A stretch of 64,000 nt of DNA from Bathymodiolus brooksi. Its lineage: Eukaryota > Mollusca > Bivalvia > Mytilida > Modiolidae. Below the pieces are notes generated by a model. That model saw only the letters and a program-made list of their open reading frames with translations, was not told where the DNA came from and ran no database searches. Positions within the stretch are counted from its first letter, which is position 1; each line of letters starts with the position of its first letter. Of this stretch, positions 56,001-64,000 are shown in pieces. The stretch is taken from contig OY804577.1 of assembly GCA_963680875.1 (NCBI GenBank), forward strand, positions 101,753,906 to 101,817,905, given 5' to 3'. The translations under genes were made by a program, and so were the position numbers.

Positions 56001-59000
56001 TTTTCATTATTTTTATCCCCTCGTCAACGAAGTTGCAAAGGGATATAGTAACGCTTCCGTCCGTCCTTACGTAACATCCTTGTGAACACTCTAGAATCAA
56101 CATCCTTCAATGGATTTTGACCAAACTTGGTACATACTTAGTCCTTATGAGAATCTGGAACCCTATTGATTTTCAAGGTCAAAGGTCAAGGTCACCTGGT
56201 GAAATCTTTAGGCGAGGGGATACGCCATGCATTGCCCTTGTTGTTCTGAGCATCATTGTCGCTCTTTCTCTTCACACCGACTTAGCTGCTGTATGAAATT
56301 TAATCGGCCAAGATGTAGCCATGCTTGTTTGTTATTGTACGGAAGCTCTCGGGTCTCATCCGCAATCGGAAAGAACAATCGGAATTCCGAATGGTTCTTC
56401 ATTATTAAATGAGAACCATTATTCGGAACAGGTACAAATTTCCCGAAGAAAATGAAACATCACATTTTTTTTCAATCGGACTTCTGGGCCGATATTTATG
56501 TTGTTTTTTATTGGCAAAACCGACAGATTTCAATAACTCTGATGAATCTCCTTTTTAGACCAGTTGAATTTGAGGAAGGACATGCAAATATCCAATATTG
56601 GTTTTAGAACATTTTCTGCGATATTCACAAAACTTTGAAGCATTTTCAATGTGGGTTCAGTATGTTACAGGTCATGATCACTTACTCAAAATAGAATTCA
56701 GATGTTCCAGAAGGGTAATCAGTTCCTGCTCCACTAGTGGCACCTGACATGTTACTCTTATCAAACATCTATTGGTAAGTCATAAATGAGGATATGGAAG
56801 TATTGTGATTATGACAAAGGGAATATACCTGTGGTCATTTGTGACATATGCAAAATATCATTTGTCAATTTCTAATGGCCTATAAAGGGAAAAAGACAAT
56901 GGCTTGCTAAAAAAAATTTAATTTGTTTTTTTGGTTCATAGCATCTAAACTGTTACTGTAATGCTATTTTTTTTTTTAGGTCATAGTCTTTTACAGAAGA
57001 ACATTGAAGACCTGGAAAATAAGATTTTGGAGACAAAAGAAAAGGTACTAAAGAAAAGTTTTTGCCCATTTATCATTTCTTCTTTAAAAAGTAGTAATTT
57101 TGTATAATATGAATTGTGTTTAATTTGTGTAAGCAATCTACTTAAGTTTGAATAAAAAAATAAAAGAATGACAAAATTGTTTTACATGCTGAAAGATATT
57201 ACTGTATTTTACAGTGCTCTGAAATAGAATTGAAAGATTGTTTCAACAAAGTTGTAATTTGTTATAAATATGATGAAAGTGTACAGGGTTTTATTTATTT
57301 TATTAACTTTCAAGTTGCTGAAGTTCAATGAAATATAAGTTTCATTCTAATTAAATTAGATTTTTTTTTATAACTCACCTGGCCAAAATCCAAACTAGGC
57401 GGGGATAGTCCTTGGCTAGTCTCCTTTCAAAATTGTATCTGACATCCCTGACCTTCATCCAAGATGGCCACCAGTGCTAAAATGAAAATTTATTTAAATA
57501 ACCAAATCTGTTTTGTATTAAAGCTAAAAGAACTGAAATTTATACATTAAATTTCTGCTGATGGTACGTGTAATGTATTTTAATTTTTTTCTTTGAAATT
57601 TTTTATTTTGCTTATTTTTTCCAAATATGCAAATAAGATCTATTTTAACAAAAATGTCTTTAATTATTTGAATATTTTCAAATCTTAACAACATTGCTTA
57701 ATTAAACCAAATTTTGCTTAGATAGTCCTTATATTATGTTGTCCCCTTTCAATCTTATTGTAGCCATCAACTCGTGATGGCTGCCCCTTCTATTTTACAT
57801 GACCTTATTTTTGTAAAATGTAGCAATTACCTTCTTCTCGGGTGCCTCACCAATAAAACCCAGACTGTGCATTAATGATCATGGGTATGGTTTGTGTTTT
57901 TTTTATATCAATTGGGAAAGCCAAGAAGACAACCAGTTCTGGCCATAACATAACATAGGACCCTATCAATAAAATGTTAAAAAGTCTTATCTGAATATTT
58001 ATAGGTCGTTTACAAAGTAAGAATATATTTTGTAGATCCAAAATTTTAGATAACTGTCATTTCCCTATATAATTAAATGTAAGACCCTATAGGAAAAGTC
58101 CAAAAATAATCTTAGGGACTGTTACTTATTTTTATGAATGGTCTTTTATTAATTAACTACACATTTTTTGTATGGATATTTTTTCATCCAATAACAGATG
58201 ATAATTAGGTGTGTGATACAGGCCATTGCAGGATCCTCTGTTTCATTTTAATAAACTGTCATTTTAAATATTCTTTACACTTGCAGATAACAAGGGCAGA
58301 GGTCGTAAAGAAACAGTATGATGAAAAATTGTTGGCAGTTTGTGAGACGTTTTCTTGTAGCGAGTCAGTAGAACAAATGAAACTTAACAAGGTTTGTAGG
58401 TGGTCACATGGCATTAGTTATAAGGTTGGTACAGGCGATAAAATTGTCACTTCTGATGTGAGGTCGTAAGGGAAATAACTCATAAAAAGATATATAAAAA
58501 TGTATAATTTTAGAATCAAATCGGTAAAGTGCAAATGGTCTTTTTATCTTGTCTGAAAACTATTATTTTCCATCCTTGAACTCATGAAACGTCTTTTAAA
58601 ATTAAAGTTATTTTATAGCTCTCTTCTAGCTCAAATATGGTTAAACAAATGCAAAGTATATATAGATTCTCTTTATGTTAGGGGTGGATTACAATATTTT
58701 TTCCACTTAAGATTTAAAATTTGAAAATTGAACTATCGGTAGTGGAGAAATATCATAATCGGTAACTCCTCTGGTAGCAGAATGAGAATATGTTTCTCCT
58801 ATGACCAAAATGTTTTTAAGCTGTTAATTTGTGTCATTAATGAAAAGAAAATTGGATGGAATTCTCATGCAGAATTTTAACCACTGTGCTGATTAAAAAT
58901 ATTACAAATATTTAACAGACTGGTTAATTATGCTAAGAATTAGAGTACATTTACCGTTTGAATACAATATTATTTTTTTGTGCATATTTTTAGATAACCA

Positions 59001-62000
59001 TTCATGTATATACTGTTGAGATTAGAAATACAAAAAAGGGTTAGAGTGTTTAATGCCTTTTTCAACAATATATCAGTTGTGGTAAGTTTTTTTGGTCGAG
59101 AAAACCTGAGTACCCCGAGAAAACCACTGACTTGCCGTAAGATACTGACAAACTTTATCACTTAATGTTGTATCAAGTGCACCTTGCCATGAGCAGTATT
59201 TTAACTCACAACTTTAGTGGTGATAAGCACTGATTGCACAGGTAGTTGTAAATCCAACTATGTACGATCACGACCACAACAGCCTCTAAATACAAAATAA
59301 TTGAGAGAAAGTTTGACTAGAAATTCTTTGTCAAATAAATAGAAGCCTTGTAAAACGACAAATGATTTGAATGATATGAAATGGAGCGTGTGTATAAAAT
59401 GTGTTTTATATTTTTTTTTGTCAGAAGGAACAGATAGATAAGTTAGATACAGAAATACAGAAAGGAAAATTAGGACTGGAAGCATTGTCTAAACAAATAC
59501 ATAACTACAGAAACCTGATGCGTTCACTTAGGCGTGAGCGAGAGGATAAATATAAATTAGACCAATGCAATAAAGCAGAGAATTGGCTTGCTAAAAATGA
59601 AATTGCTAAGTATGAAAAAAAGAAGAAAAGTATACTTTCAGCCTTTCTAACTCACTTGGCCAAAGACCATGTGAACCTTTGCCATCCATGGTCGAAAACT
59701 ACTTTTTCTCTGAAACCACTTAGCTAATTTGAACCAAAGATAGGTTGAACCATCCTCAGGGTGTCTACTTACAAAATTAGTCTAGCCACACCTACTGAAC
59801 CAAAAAAAAATACCAACACATTTTCCACCAATTGAGCTGATATTTAAACACTAGCTACATATATTTTAGTGAGTAGTATGACAGTTGTTACAAGTTTTGC
59901 TAAAACTTAATGAGTTGTTCAACATGTCTTCCAGGTTTTTCTGTGACATTATTTCAGCCCTGTCCTCCATCCAAGATGGCTGCTGTTATTAAAACTAGAA
60001 ATATCTTTGATTGACAATGACTGCTTTGTTTTAAGTTCAAATTGAGCTTAAGTGTTAACTGCAGTTGTTCAACATATCTTCCAGGTTTTTCTATGGAAGT
60101 TTTTGTTTAATCTGTTTATACTGAATATTCAAACTACCGGTAATATCTTTTACTCTGAAACCATTCAACCAAATGAAACCTAATTGGATTGGGATAATCT
60201 TTGGTTGATCCACTTTCAAAACTGTGGGTGACAACTCCATCCAAGATGGCTACCAAATACTCAAAATAAAATTTACTTTAAATGTCAATAATAGGTTAAT
60301 TTTAAGCTGAAATTTAAATTTTATCTTGTTTAATAACAGATGTAATGACTTTCTCTATAAAATTTAGAAGTCAAATAGTTAACAATAAGGGTGTTTATAG
60401 GCTACTGGTGAAAAGAGCAACCATATAAGGTCATGTCAGGGGTAAAATTTTCAACCAACCAATCAGCGGGGAGCCTCCCAAATCTTGAGGTATTAAAACC
60501 AAAATAAGCTCACTACATGACCTCAAAAGCGATGTTATTAGATGTTAGTGTATTACAAAGAGCGTCCACCCCTAAAGCTTGCACCCACCCACTTTACGGT
60601 ACACTCCTACGCCTCTGACAATCTTGGACCATTTCTTTGTCTATAATGTGCATAGACTTTTGAAAAAAATAGTAGTCGGAAATGTAAGAATTAAATGTCA
60701 ATCGTATATATTTTTCAGTCCTTTGAGCATGTTTCATTTTCTTGGAGAATTTAAGACACCATTTATCTGTCTTGGGTTTTATTGGCGTTTTCATATGATT
60801 TTTTTATTATCCGGATGTTGTGTAATGGATTCGAAATCGGTAAATATAAGTTTAAATTCCGGATCTAATCGTAAATTGACACAGTTAATAATTGAAGATG
60901 ACAGAAAATACTGATATAGAATAAAGAAAAGCAAACAATTGTCACTTATTATTATATTGTTGAACATTGCTAAGCTTGTGATGAGTTGTAGAAAATACTG
61001 TTGTTACATACATCAAGGAGTGCCGACAATCGCTTATTTTTTGTATCTTTAAAATTGACCAACTAAGTAATGATCATGAATGAACTACAAACAATGCCTT
61101 ATTATTTTAGTGATGAAATAGCATCCAAGCCATACAATCATAACTGAGATTATTATATGTTGTAATTTATTGTTAATCAGATTATACTTCACCTGAAAGT
61201 AATCAAACTTCCAGACTTGACACAAAAATTGACAAATACATTTGATTGTTTCTTTTCTTTTTATTTCAATCATTAAAATCTTGTGTAAACACAGTCATCT
61301 GACAGTCTAATTATACACTAAGTAATTATGACACAAAGTAATACATACACACACTGAATCTTATCAGCAACATTATTGATTATTTTACTCACGGCTAGAT
61401 ATATTCAAACTTTTATATTTAGTTTATTTTCGTATCAAAGATAAACATTTACCGGTTCAAAACACAACTCCACTCGACAGTCTTAATTCTTCAATAATTA
61501 AACGTATTATATGCATTTAATTATTTTGTGGAATAGTGTCGAAACAATTTAAGAAATATGGAAAACATTTAACTTTGCATGTTGACAATAGTAATAGTAA
61601 ACACCAAAAAATGGCAGACATGCGATTTCCCGGTCTTGTTTATAAGGCGCATCTCTCCTGCAAAATAATGAATCTATGTAAAATCTTTCGCATTATACAT
61701 CAGTAATTAAGGTACACACAAACTTTTTTTTCTGAAAATTGTTTGGCATGATGGATGACGATTTTAAGCAGCTTGTATTATTAGTGTTTAACACCACAAT
61801 CAACAATATTTCATATATATTGTGTTGATTGATGCAAAGGGAAAAAAATCCTCTTTATTTCTTTTCAAAATTTTGTAACAAAATAAAATTACTAAGTCAA
61901 AAATATTAAAAACTTTTAAAGACTGTGATAAACATATGTTATACCCATGTAAATAACAGTCAGGGGGACATATTGTTTTAACCCTTTCCATCCGTTCATA

Positions 62001-64000
62001 CATCATCTGTCCACCTAACCTCTAGTACAGTTTTCAGGCTAGAATCCTTTTTTTACAGGACAAAAGGTATGAATATTTTCTGGATTTTTATTTTCTTCAA
62101 CGTTTCAATAAATTACATGTTGTTTTACCTTTTTGTGAAATTTCGCATATATACACATATATCTTACTCTCTTTACAAGGGCCTGGGTGGCTCAATGAGT
62201 TAGGTTGTTGGATTACCTAACAACTCGTTCAAGCCTATTACCAATACGACGTGGGTTTGCACCCAGCTTTTTGTAAATTACAAAAAGGGTGCACTCGACT
62301 CGCAGCCGCAAGTGATAAAGTTTACCAGTTGCTTGCCCATGGTCGGTGGTTCTCTCCGGGTACTCCGGCTTCTTCCACCACTAAAACTGGTCGTCATGAT
62401 ATAGCTGAAAGTGGCGTTAAACACAAAAAAATAAAATCAATACTCTCTTTACAGTTTTTAAACTAGGTGTTTTATTTTACAGAATATTACCACTTATTCC
62501 AAAGGTGCATATGCCATCAGGATTTTTTTCCCCATCAATTTTCGCATGGGGCATCATATGTGTCTTAGAGATACAGCAATTGTATAAGTAACAAATCAGT
62601 TTGCACATTTCTGGTGTCCAAGAATTATTTGGGACATGCTTCAGTCTCTTTTTAATTGATGATTTCAGTCTCAGAAAATTACTAGAAGAGATGGAAAAAC
62701 TAGGAGGAATTGAGGAATGCCCTACAGATTACAACCAAATTAAGATCAAGTTTGTGAATCCATCACAGACAGAATCTCAACTTTACATTACCTTCACATT
62801 GTGTCATGATTCAGTTGGAGATGTCAAACTAAACAATGTTGAGGTAAATTAGCTGTTAACTAACACACAGTATTGAGGTATAGTAACTGTCCATTGACAC
62901 AGAGAATTGAGGTAAAGTAACTGTTAACTAACACAGTATTAAGGTAAAGTAAATGTTAACTAACACACAGTATTGAAGTAAAGTAACTGTTAACTAACAT
63001 ACAGTGTTGAGGTAAAGTGACTGGTAACTAATACACAGTATTGAAGATAAGTAACTGTTAATTATAAACACACAGTATTGAGGTAAAGTAACTGTTAACT
63101 AACACACAGTATTGAGGTAAAGTAACTGTTAACTAATACACAGTATTAAGGTAAAGTAACTGTTAACTAACACACAGTATTGAGGTATAGTAACTGTTCA
63201 TTGACACAGTATTGAGGTAAAGTAACTGTTAACTAACACACAGTATTGAGGTAAAGTAACCGTTAACTAACACACAGTATTGAGGTAAAGTAACTGTTAA
63301 CTAACACAGTATTGAGGTAAAGTAACTGTTAGCTAACACAGTATTGAGGTAAAGTAATTGTTAACTAACACACATTATTGAGGTAAAGTAACTGTTAACT
63401 AATACACGGTATTGAGGTAAAGTGACTGTTGGCTAACACACAGTATGGAGGTAAAGTAACTGTTTACTAACATAGTATTAAGGTAAAGTGACTAGTAACT
63501 AACACACAGTATTGAGGTAAAGTAACTGGTATTTAATTATGACACTGTTTGGGTGCTAGTAGATGTGTCTGGCCGAAACATGCTGAAATTGACATATTAT
63601 TCAACATATCATAAGTACTATTAGTCAGGATTTTTTTTTATATCAGGTAAGCATATGATTAGATGAGCGAGTGAGTGATTGTTGTTTAATGCCAAATGAG
63701 TAATTTTTCCACTATATCATTGTGAGAACATATTACATTTGATTAGAGGATAATGATGAATATTACACATTTGCATGACAATGAACATTTATATTTCAGG
63801 TAAACATATCATCATTACATTGTTCAGATTTGATAGAGAATGTTTTGAGGACAAATGATGTTAGATCATTCATCACTCAACTCAGGGATAGGTGGAATAC
63901 TTACTATCCTATTATGACAGAAATTGAGCAAGTTTCAGAAAGGTAATATATGACATATATCTTAAACATTTTATTTTCTATTTTCAGTCTGTGCCAAGAA
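49996..64000 (+). CDS. Unrecognised coiled-coil protein, possibly kinetochore (ZWINT/KNL1-like); partial
   Basis: Exons 49996-50039, 53375-53468, 53951-54056, 54901-55002, 56980-57044, 58287-58391, 59425-59629, 62483-62504, 62669-62843, 63800-63942 and 63988-beyond the edge. All junctions stay in phase, giving at least 358 residues. The N-terminus ([15 protein letters not shown], then [15 protein letters not shown]) leads into a long charged coiled coil, about 80-240, rich in Lys/Glu. After [20 protein letters not shown] comes a compact, less charged domain (250-355: [29 protein letters not shown]) whose strand/helix pattern suggests an RWD-like fold. Coiled coil followed by RWD is typical of kinetochore proteins, and the N-terminal wording vaguely recalls ZWINT. 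I do not recognise it securely; an augmin or other coiled-coil protein is possible. The exon 1 donor ACA|GTAGGC is weak. Confidence 0.7.
50050..50420. repeat. TGACCTTTGACCT-containing repeat in gene 3 intron 1
   Basis: Two tandem-like copies of a block with GTGGGTGCATGACCATAA and GACCTTGACCTTTGACCTCA (near 50231 and 50373). Each includes a direct repeat of TGACCT spaced by one base and a palindromic GACCTCAAGGTC. It lies within 400 bp of exon 1. Confidence 0.65.
50699..50818 (+). other. Short open frame of unknown origin
   Basis: A 39-codon frame, [20 protein letters not shown] through [12 protein letters not shown], has protein-like composition unlike its AT-rich surroundings. It could be the 3' end of a transposon gene or a missed exon. 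It has a stop just upstream and no convincing acceptor. Confidence 0.25.
51412..51785 (+). mobile_element. tRNA-derived SINE (type 1), full-length copy
   Basis: Best copy of the family: TCGGTGGAGTAATGGTTGGC, box B GGGTTCGAGCCCC, GGTCGGGTCAAACC, GCACACAGCATTAAGGAGAA, then ATGATATAGCTAAAAAATTG, GGCGTTAAACAACAATC and a CACTCACTCACTCAC 3' tail. Located in gene 3 intron 1. Confidence 0.85.
52436..53062. mobile_element. Foldback element with about 200-bp inverted arms (gene 3 intron 1)
   Basis: The left arm about 52436-52700 and right arm about 52855-53062 are inverted copies: CCAAAATTGAAAAAGGGAAT against ATTCCCTTTTGGTATTTTG, ACCAAAGCG against CGCTTTGGTTCC, AACCCCACCTTTCTTTCTAC against AAGAAAGGTGGGGTTT, and TTGGCCTGTTGACAC against GTGTCAACAGGCCAA. 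No transposase is present. Confidence 0.8.
53096..53240. mobile_element. Short insertion flanked by 18-bp direct repeats
   Basis: ACATTTAGAAGACAAGTA occurs at about 53097-53114 and again at about 53223-53240, bracketing some 108 bp without a poly(A) tail. A long direct repeat of this kind is what a target-primed retroinsertion leaves, but the origin of the insert is unknown. Confidence 0.45.
53375..53468 (+). CDS. Gene 3 exon 2
   Basis: Acceptor TTTCTATAG. Encodes [20 protein letters not shown] through LFKLLE. Donor GAG|GTAATA, phase 0. Confidence 0.75.
53951..54056 (+). CDS. Gene 3 exon 3
   Basis: Acceptor ACATTTCAG. Encodes [20 protein letters not shown] through WPSQEET. Donor ACAG|GTATAA, phase 1. 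Confidence 0.8.
54085..54225 (+). mobile_element. SINE tail fragment in gene 3 intron 3
   Basis: GTTTGTCAGTGACTTGTGCC, TTCCGGGTATTCCGGTTTCC, ACCAATAAAACTGACCGCC and GTTGAAAGTGGTGTCAAGC match the shared 3' part of the type 2 and type 3 SINEs. Confidence 0.65.
54269..54544 (+). mobile_element. tRNA-derived SINE (type 3) with 10-bp target duplication
   Basis: Head GGCCCGGGTGGCTCAACGAG, box B GTGGGTTCGCACCC, then TGCACTCGACTTGCAGCCGC, CTCCGGCTTCTTCCACCAC and GCTGAAAGTGGTGTTCAAC. Flanked by TCTTATTAGG at 54259-54268 and 54545-54554. Confidence 0.85.
54901..55002 (+). CDS. Gene 3 exon 4 (coiled coil)
   Basis: Acceptor TTTTTTGAACAG. Encodes [20 protein letters not shown] and [10 protein letters not shown]. 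Donor GATG|GTGAAT, phase 1. Confidence 0.8.
55265..56000 (-). pseudogene. hAT-type transposase relic (KIAA1586/ZNF862-like)
   Basis: Read on the minus strand. The N-terminal part has [20 protein letters not shown], a TTF-type zinc-finger start, then stops and frame breaks, then [13 protein letters not shown] and [20 protein letters not shown] across frames. The conserved part reads [19 protein letters not shown] and [20 protein letters not shown], which matches the DGAS-x-M-x-G catalytic-core signature of hAT transposases and their domesticated relatives. It then runs into an acidic Glu/Ser-rich stretch ending at about 55278. Most of the transposase is missing. Located in gene 3 intron 4. Confidence 0.65.
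56010..56245. repeat. Dispersed repeat (CCCCTCGTCAACGAAGTTG) in gene 3 intron 4
   Basis: Opens CCCTCGTCAACGAAGTTGCA, with CTTCCGTCCGTCC, then TCAAGGTCAAAGGTCAAGGT and a closing GGCGAGGGGATACG. Its start and end are inverted relative to one another. It is related in layout to the block at 22372. Confidence 0.75.
56980..57044 (+). CDS. Gene 3 exon 5 (coiled coil)
   Basis: Acceptor after a long T tract, TTTTTTTAG. Encodes [20 protein letters not shown] and EK. Donor AAAAG|GTACTA, phase 0. Confidence 0.8.
57372..57980. repeat. Diverged CTCACCTGG-family repeat in gene 3 intron 5
   Basis: AACTCACCTGGCCAAAATCC, CCAAGATGGCCACCAGTG and ACATAGGACCCTAT match pieces of the repeats at 17560 and 42918, with large gaps. 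Confidence 0.55.
58287..58391 (+). CDS. Gene 3 exon 6 (coiled coil)
   Basis: Acceptor TTACACTTGCAG. Encodes [20 protein letters not shown] and SVEQMKLNK. Donor AAG|GTTTGT, phase 0. Confidence 0.8.
59042..59285 (-). mobile_element. tRNA-derived SINE (type 2), minus strand, gene 3 intron 6
   Basis: Inverted copy of the 23405 SINE: TTCAACAATATATCAGTTGT, AACTCACAACTTTAGTGG, GTAGTTGTAAATCCAAC and CGATCACGACC near its end. Confidence 0.7.
59425..59629 (+). CDS. Gene 3 exon 7 (coiled coil)
   Basis: Acceptor TTTTTTGTCAG. Encodes [20 protein letters not shown] through [10 protein letters not shown]. Donor AAAA|GTATAC, phase 1. A CTCACTTGG-type repeat begins about 20 bp after the donor. Confidence 0.85.
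59648..60280. repeat. Diverged CTCACCTGG-family repeat in gene 3 intron 7
   Basis: AACTCACTTGGCCAAAGACC through ATGTGAACC, CTCTGAAACCACTTAGC and two CCATCCAAGATGGCT strings. It starts about 20 bp beyond the exon 7 donor. Confidence 0.7.
60281..62164. other. Gene 3 intron 7, AT-rich, nothing recognised
   Basis: No supported coding exon, RNA gene or repeat. A few short frames occur by chance. Confidence 0.5.
62178..62440 (+). mobile_element. tRNA-derived SINE (type 3) with 13-bp target duplication
   Basis: Head GGGCCTGGGTGGCTCAATGA, box B GGGTTTGCACCC, TGCACTCGACTCGCAGCCGC and a GTGGCGTTAAACAC tail. Flanked by TACTCTCTTTACA at 62165-62177 and 62441-62453. It inserted just upstream of the gene 3 microexon acceptor. 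Confidence 0.9.
62483..62504 (+). CDS. Gene 3 exon 8 (22-nt microexon)
   Basis: AATATTACC through CCAAAG between acceptor TTTATTTTACAG and donor CAAAG|GTGCAT. It converts the phase-1 end of exon 7 to the phase 2 needed by exon 9 and supplies YYHLFQ. Without it exon 9 is out of frame. A SINE with 13-bp target duplication ends 30 bp upstream. Confidence 0.6.
62669..62843 (+). CDS. Gene 3 exon 9 (start of the putative RWD-like domain)
   Basis: Acceptor GATTTCAG at 62668, with a second in-phase acceptor six bases on (TCTCAG, exon from 62675). Encodes [19 protein letters not shown], then IKIKFVN and [17 protein letters not shown]. Donor TTGAG|GTAAAT, phase 0, which is the first unit of the tandem array that follows. 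Confidence 0.8.
62837..63535 (+). repeat. 34-bp tandem array duplicating the exon 9 splice donor (gene 3 intron 9)
   Basis: About 20 units of roughly 34 bp follow the exon. Each typically holds TATTGAGGTAAAGTAACTG, then TTAACTAACACACAG. The exon/intron boundary itself (GTTGAG|GTAAATTAGCTG, then TTAACTAAC) aligns with the unit, so the array probably grew from the real donor. Each unit carries a branch-point-like CTAAC, an acceptor-like ACACAG and a donor-like GAG|GTAAAG. Confidence 0.9.
63800..63942 (+). CDS. Gene 3 exon 10
   Basis: Acceptor TTATATTTCAG. Encodes [20 protein letters not shown] through QVSE. Donor AAAG|GTAATA, phase 2. Confidence 0.82.
63988..64000 (+). CDS. Gene 3 exon 11, cut by the window edge
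   Basis: Acceptor TCTATTTTCAG, then T-CTG-TGC-CAA-GAA in the phase needed by exon 10, giving S-LCQE. The gene continues past 64000. Confidence 0.55.

Overview
This is nuclear DNA from an animal, most likely a mollusc and probably a bivalve. The genes have short exons and GT-AG introns, the intergenic DNA is AT-rich and loaded with repeats, and two genes are recognisable animal orthologues. The mollusc assignment is an inference from the repeats: tRNA-derived SINEs ending in a GGCGTTAAAC-type tail, repeats that open with AGCTCACCTGG followed by runs of CCGTCCGTC, and decayed DNA transposons. Nothing in the window looks bacterial or viral.

Layout. 1-1730 is a 37-bp minisatellite running off the left edge and abutting a decayed transposase (1731-3635). 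A 5'-truncated LINE follows (about 5080-5950). Gene 1 (6239-27603, +) is an hnRNP M / MYEF2 orthologue: 12 coding exons, 594 aa, an N-terminal RS-rich segment, three RRMs and a Gly/Met-rich linker. Its 9.9-kb first intron holds a 1.1-kb foldback transposon with a RecQ-helicase-like fragment, and other transposon debris. From 27.6 to 40.1 kb there is a 3' UTR, SINEs, MITE-like palindromes and a 2.6-kb satellite of 49/42-bp units. Gene 2 (40091-48437, -) is a WHAMM/JMY-type Arp2/3 nucleation factor: 9 coding exons, 787 aa, converging tail-to-tail with gene 1. Gene 3 (49996 to beyond the right edge, +) lies head-to-head with gene 2, with 1.56 kb between start codons. It encodes an unrecognised coiled-coil protein with a possible RWD-like domain, perhaps a kinetochore (ZWINT/KNL1-like) protein. 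At least 11 exons are visible and the chain stays in phase throughout.

The genes do not form a shared pathway: one acts in RNA processing, one in actin and membrane dynamics, one is unassigned. The most unusual points are: (i) two U12-type introns at the same codon and phase in RRM2 and RRM3 of hnRNP M; (ii) an intronic 34-bp tandem array in gene 3 that copies the real exon-9 splice donor about 20 times, each unit also carrying a branch-point-like CTAAC and an acceptor-like ACACAG, so that it is an array of potential 7-nt microexons; (iii) a Phe where WHAMM/JMY proteins have the conserved Trp in the acidic Arp2/3-binding tail.

All exon joins come from reading splice signals and frame by eye. 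Residue numbers refer to those conceptual joins.
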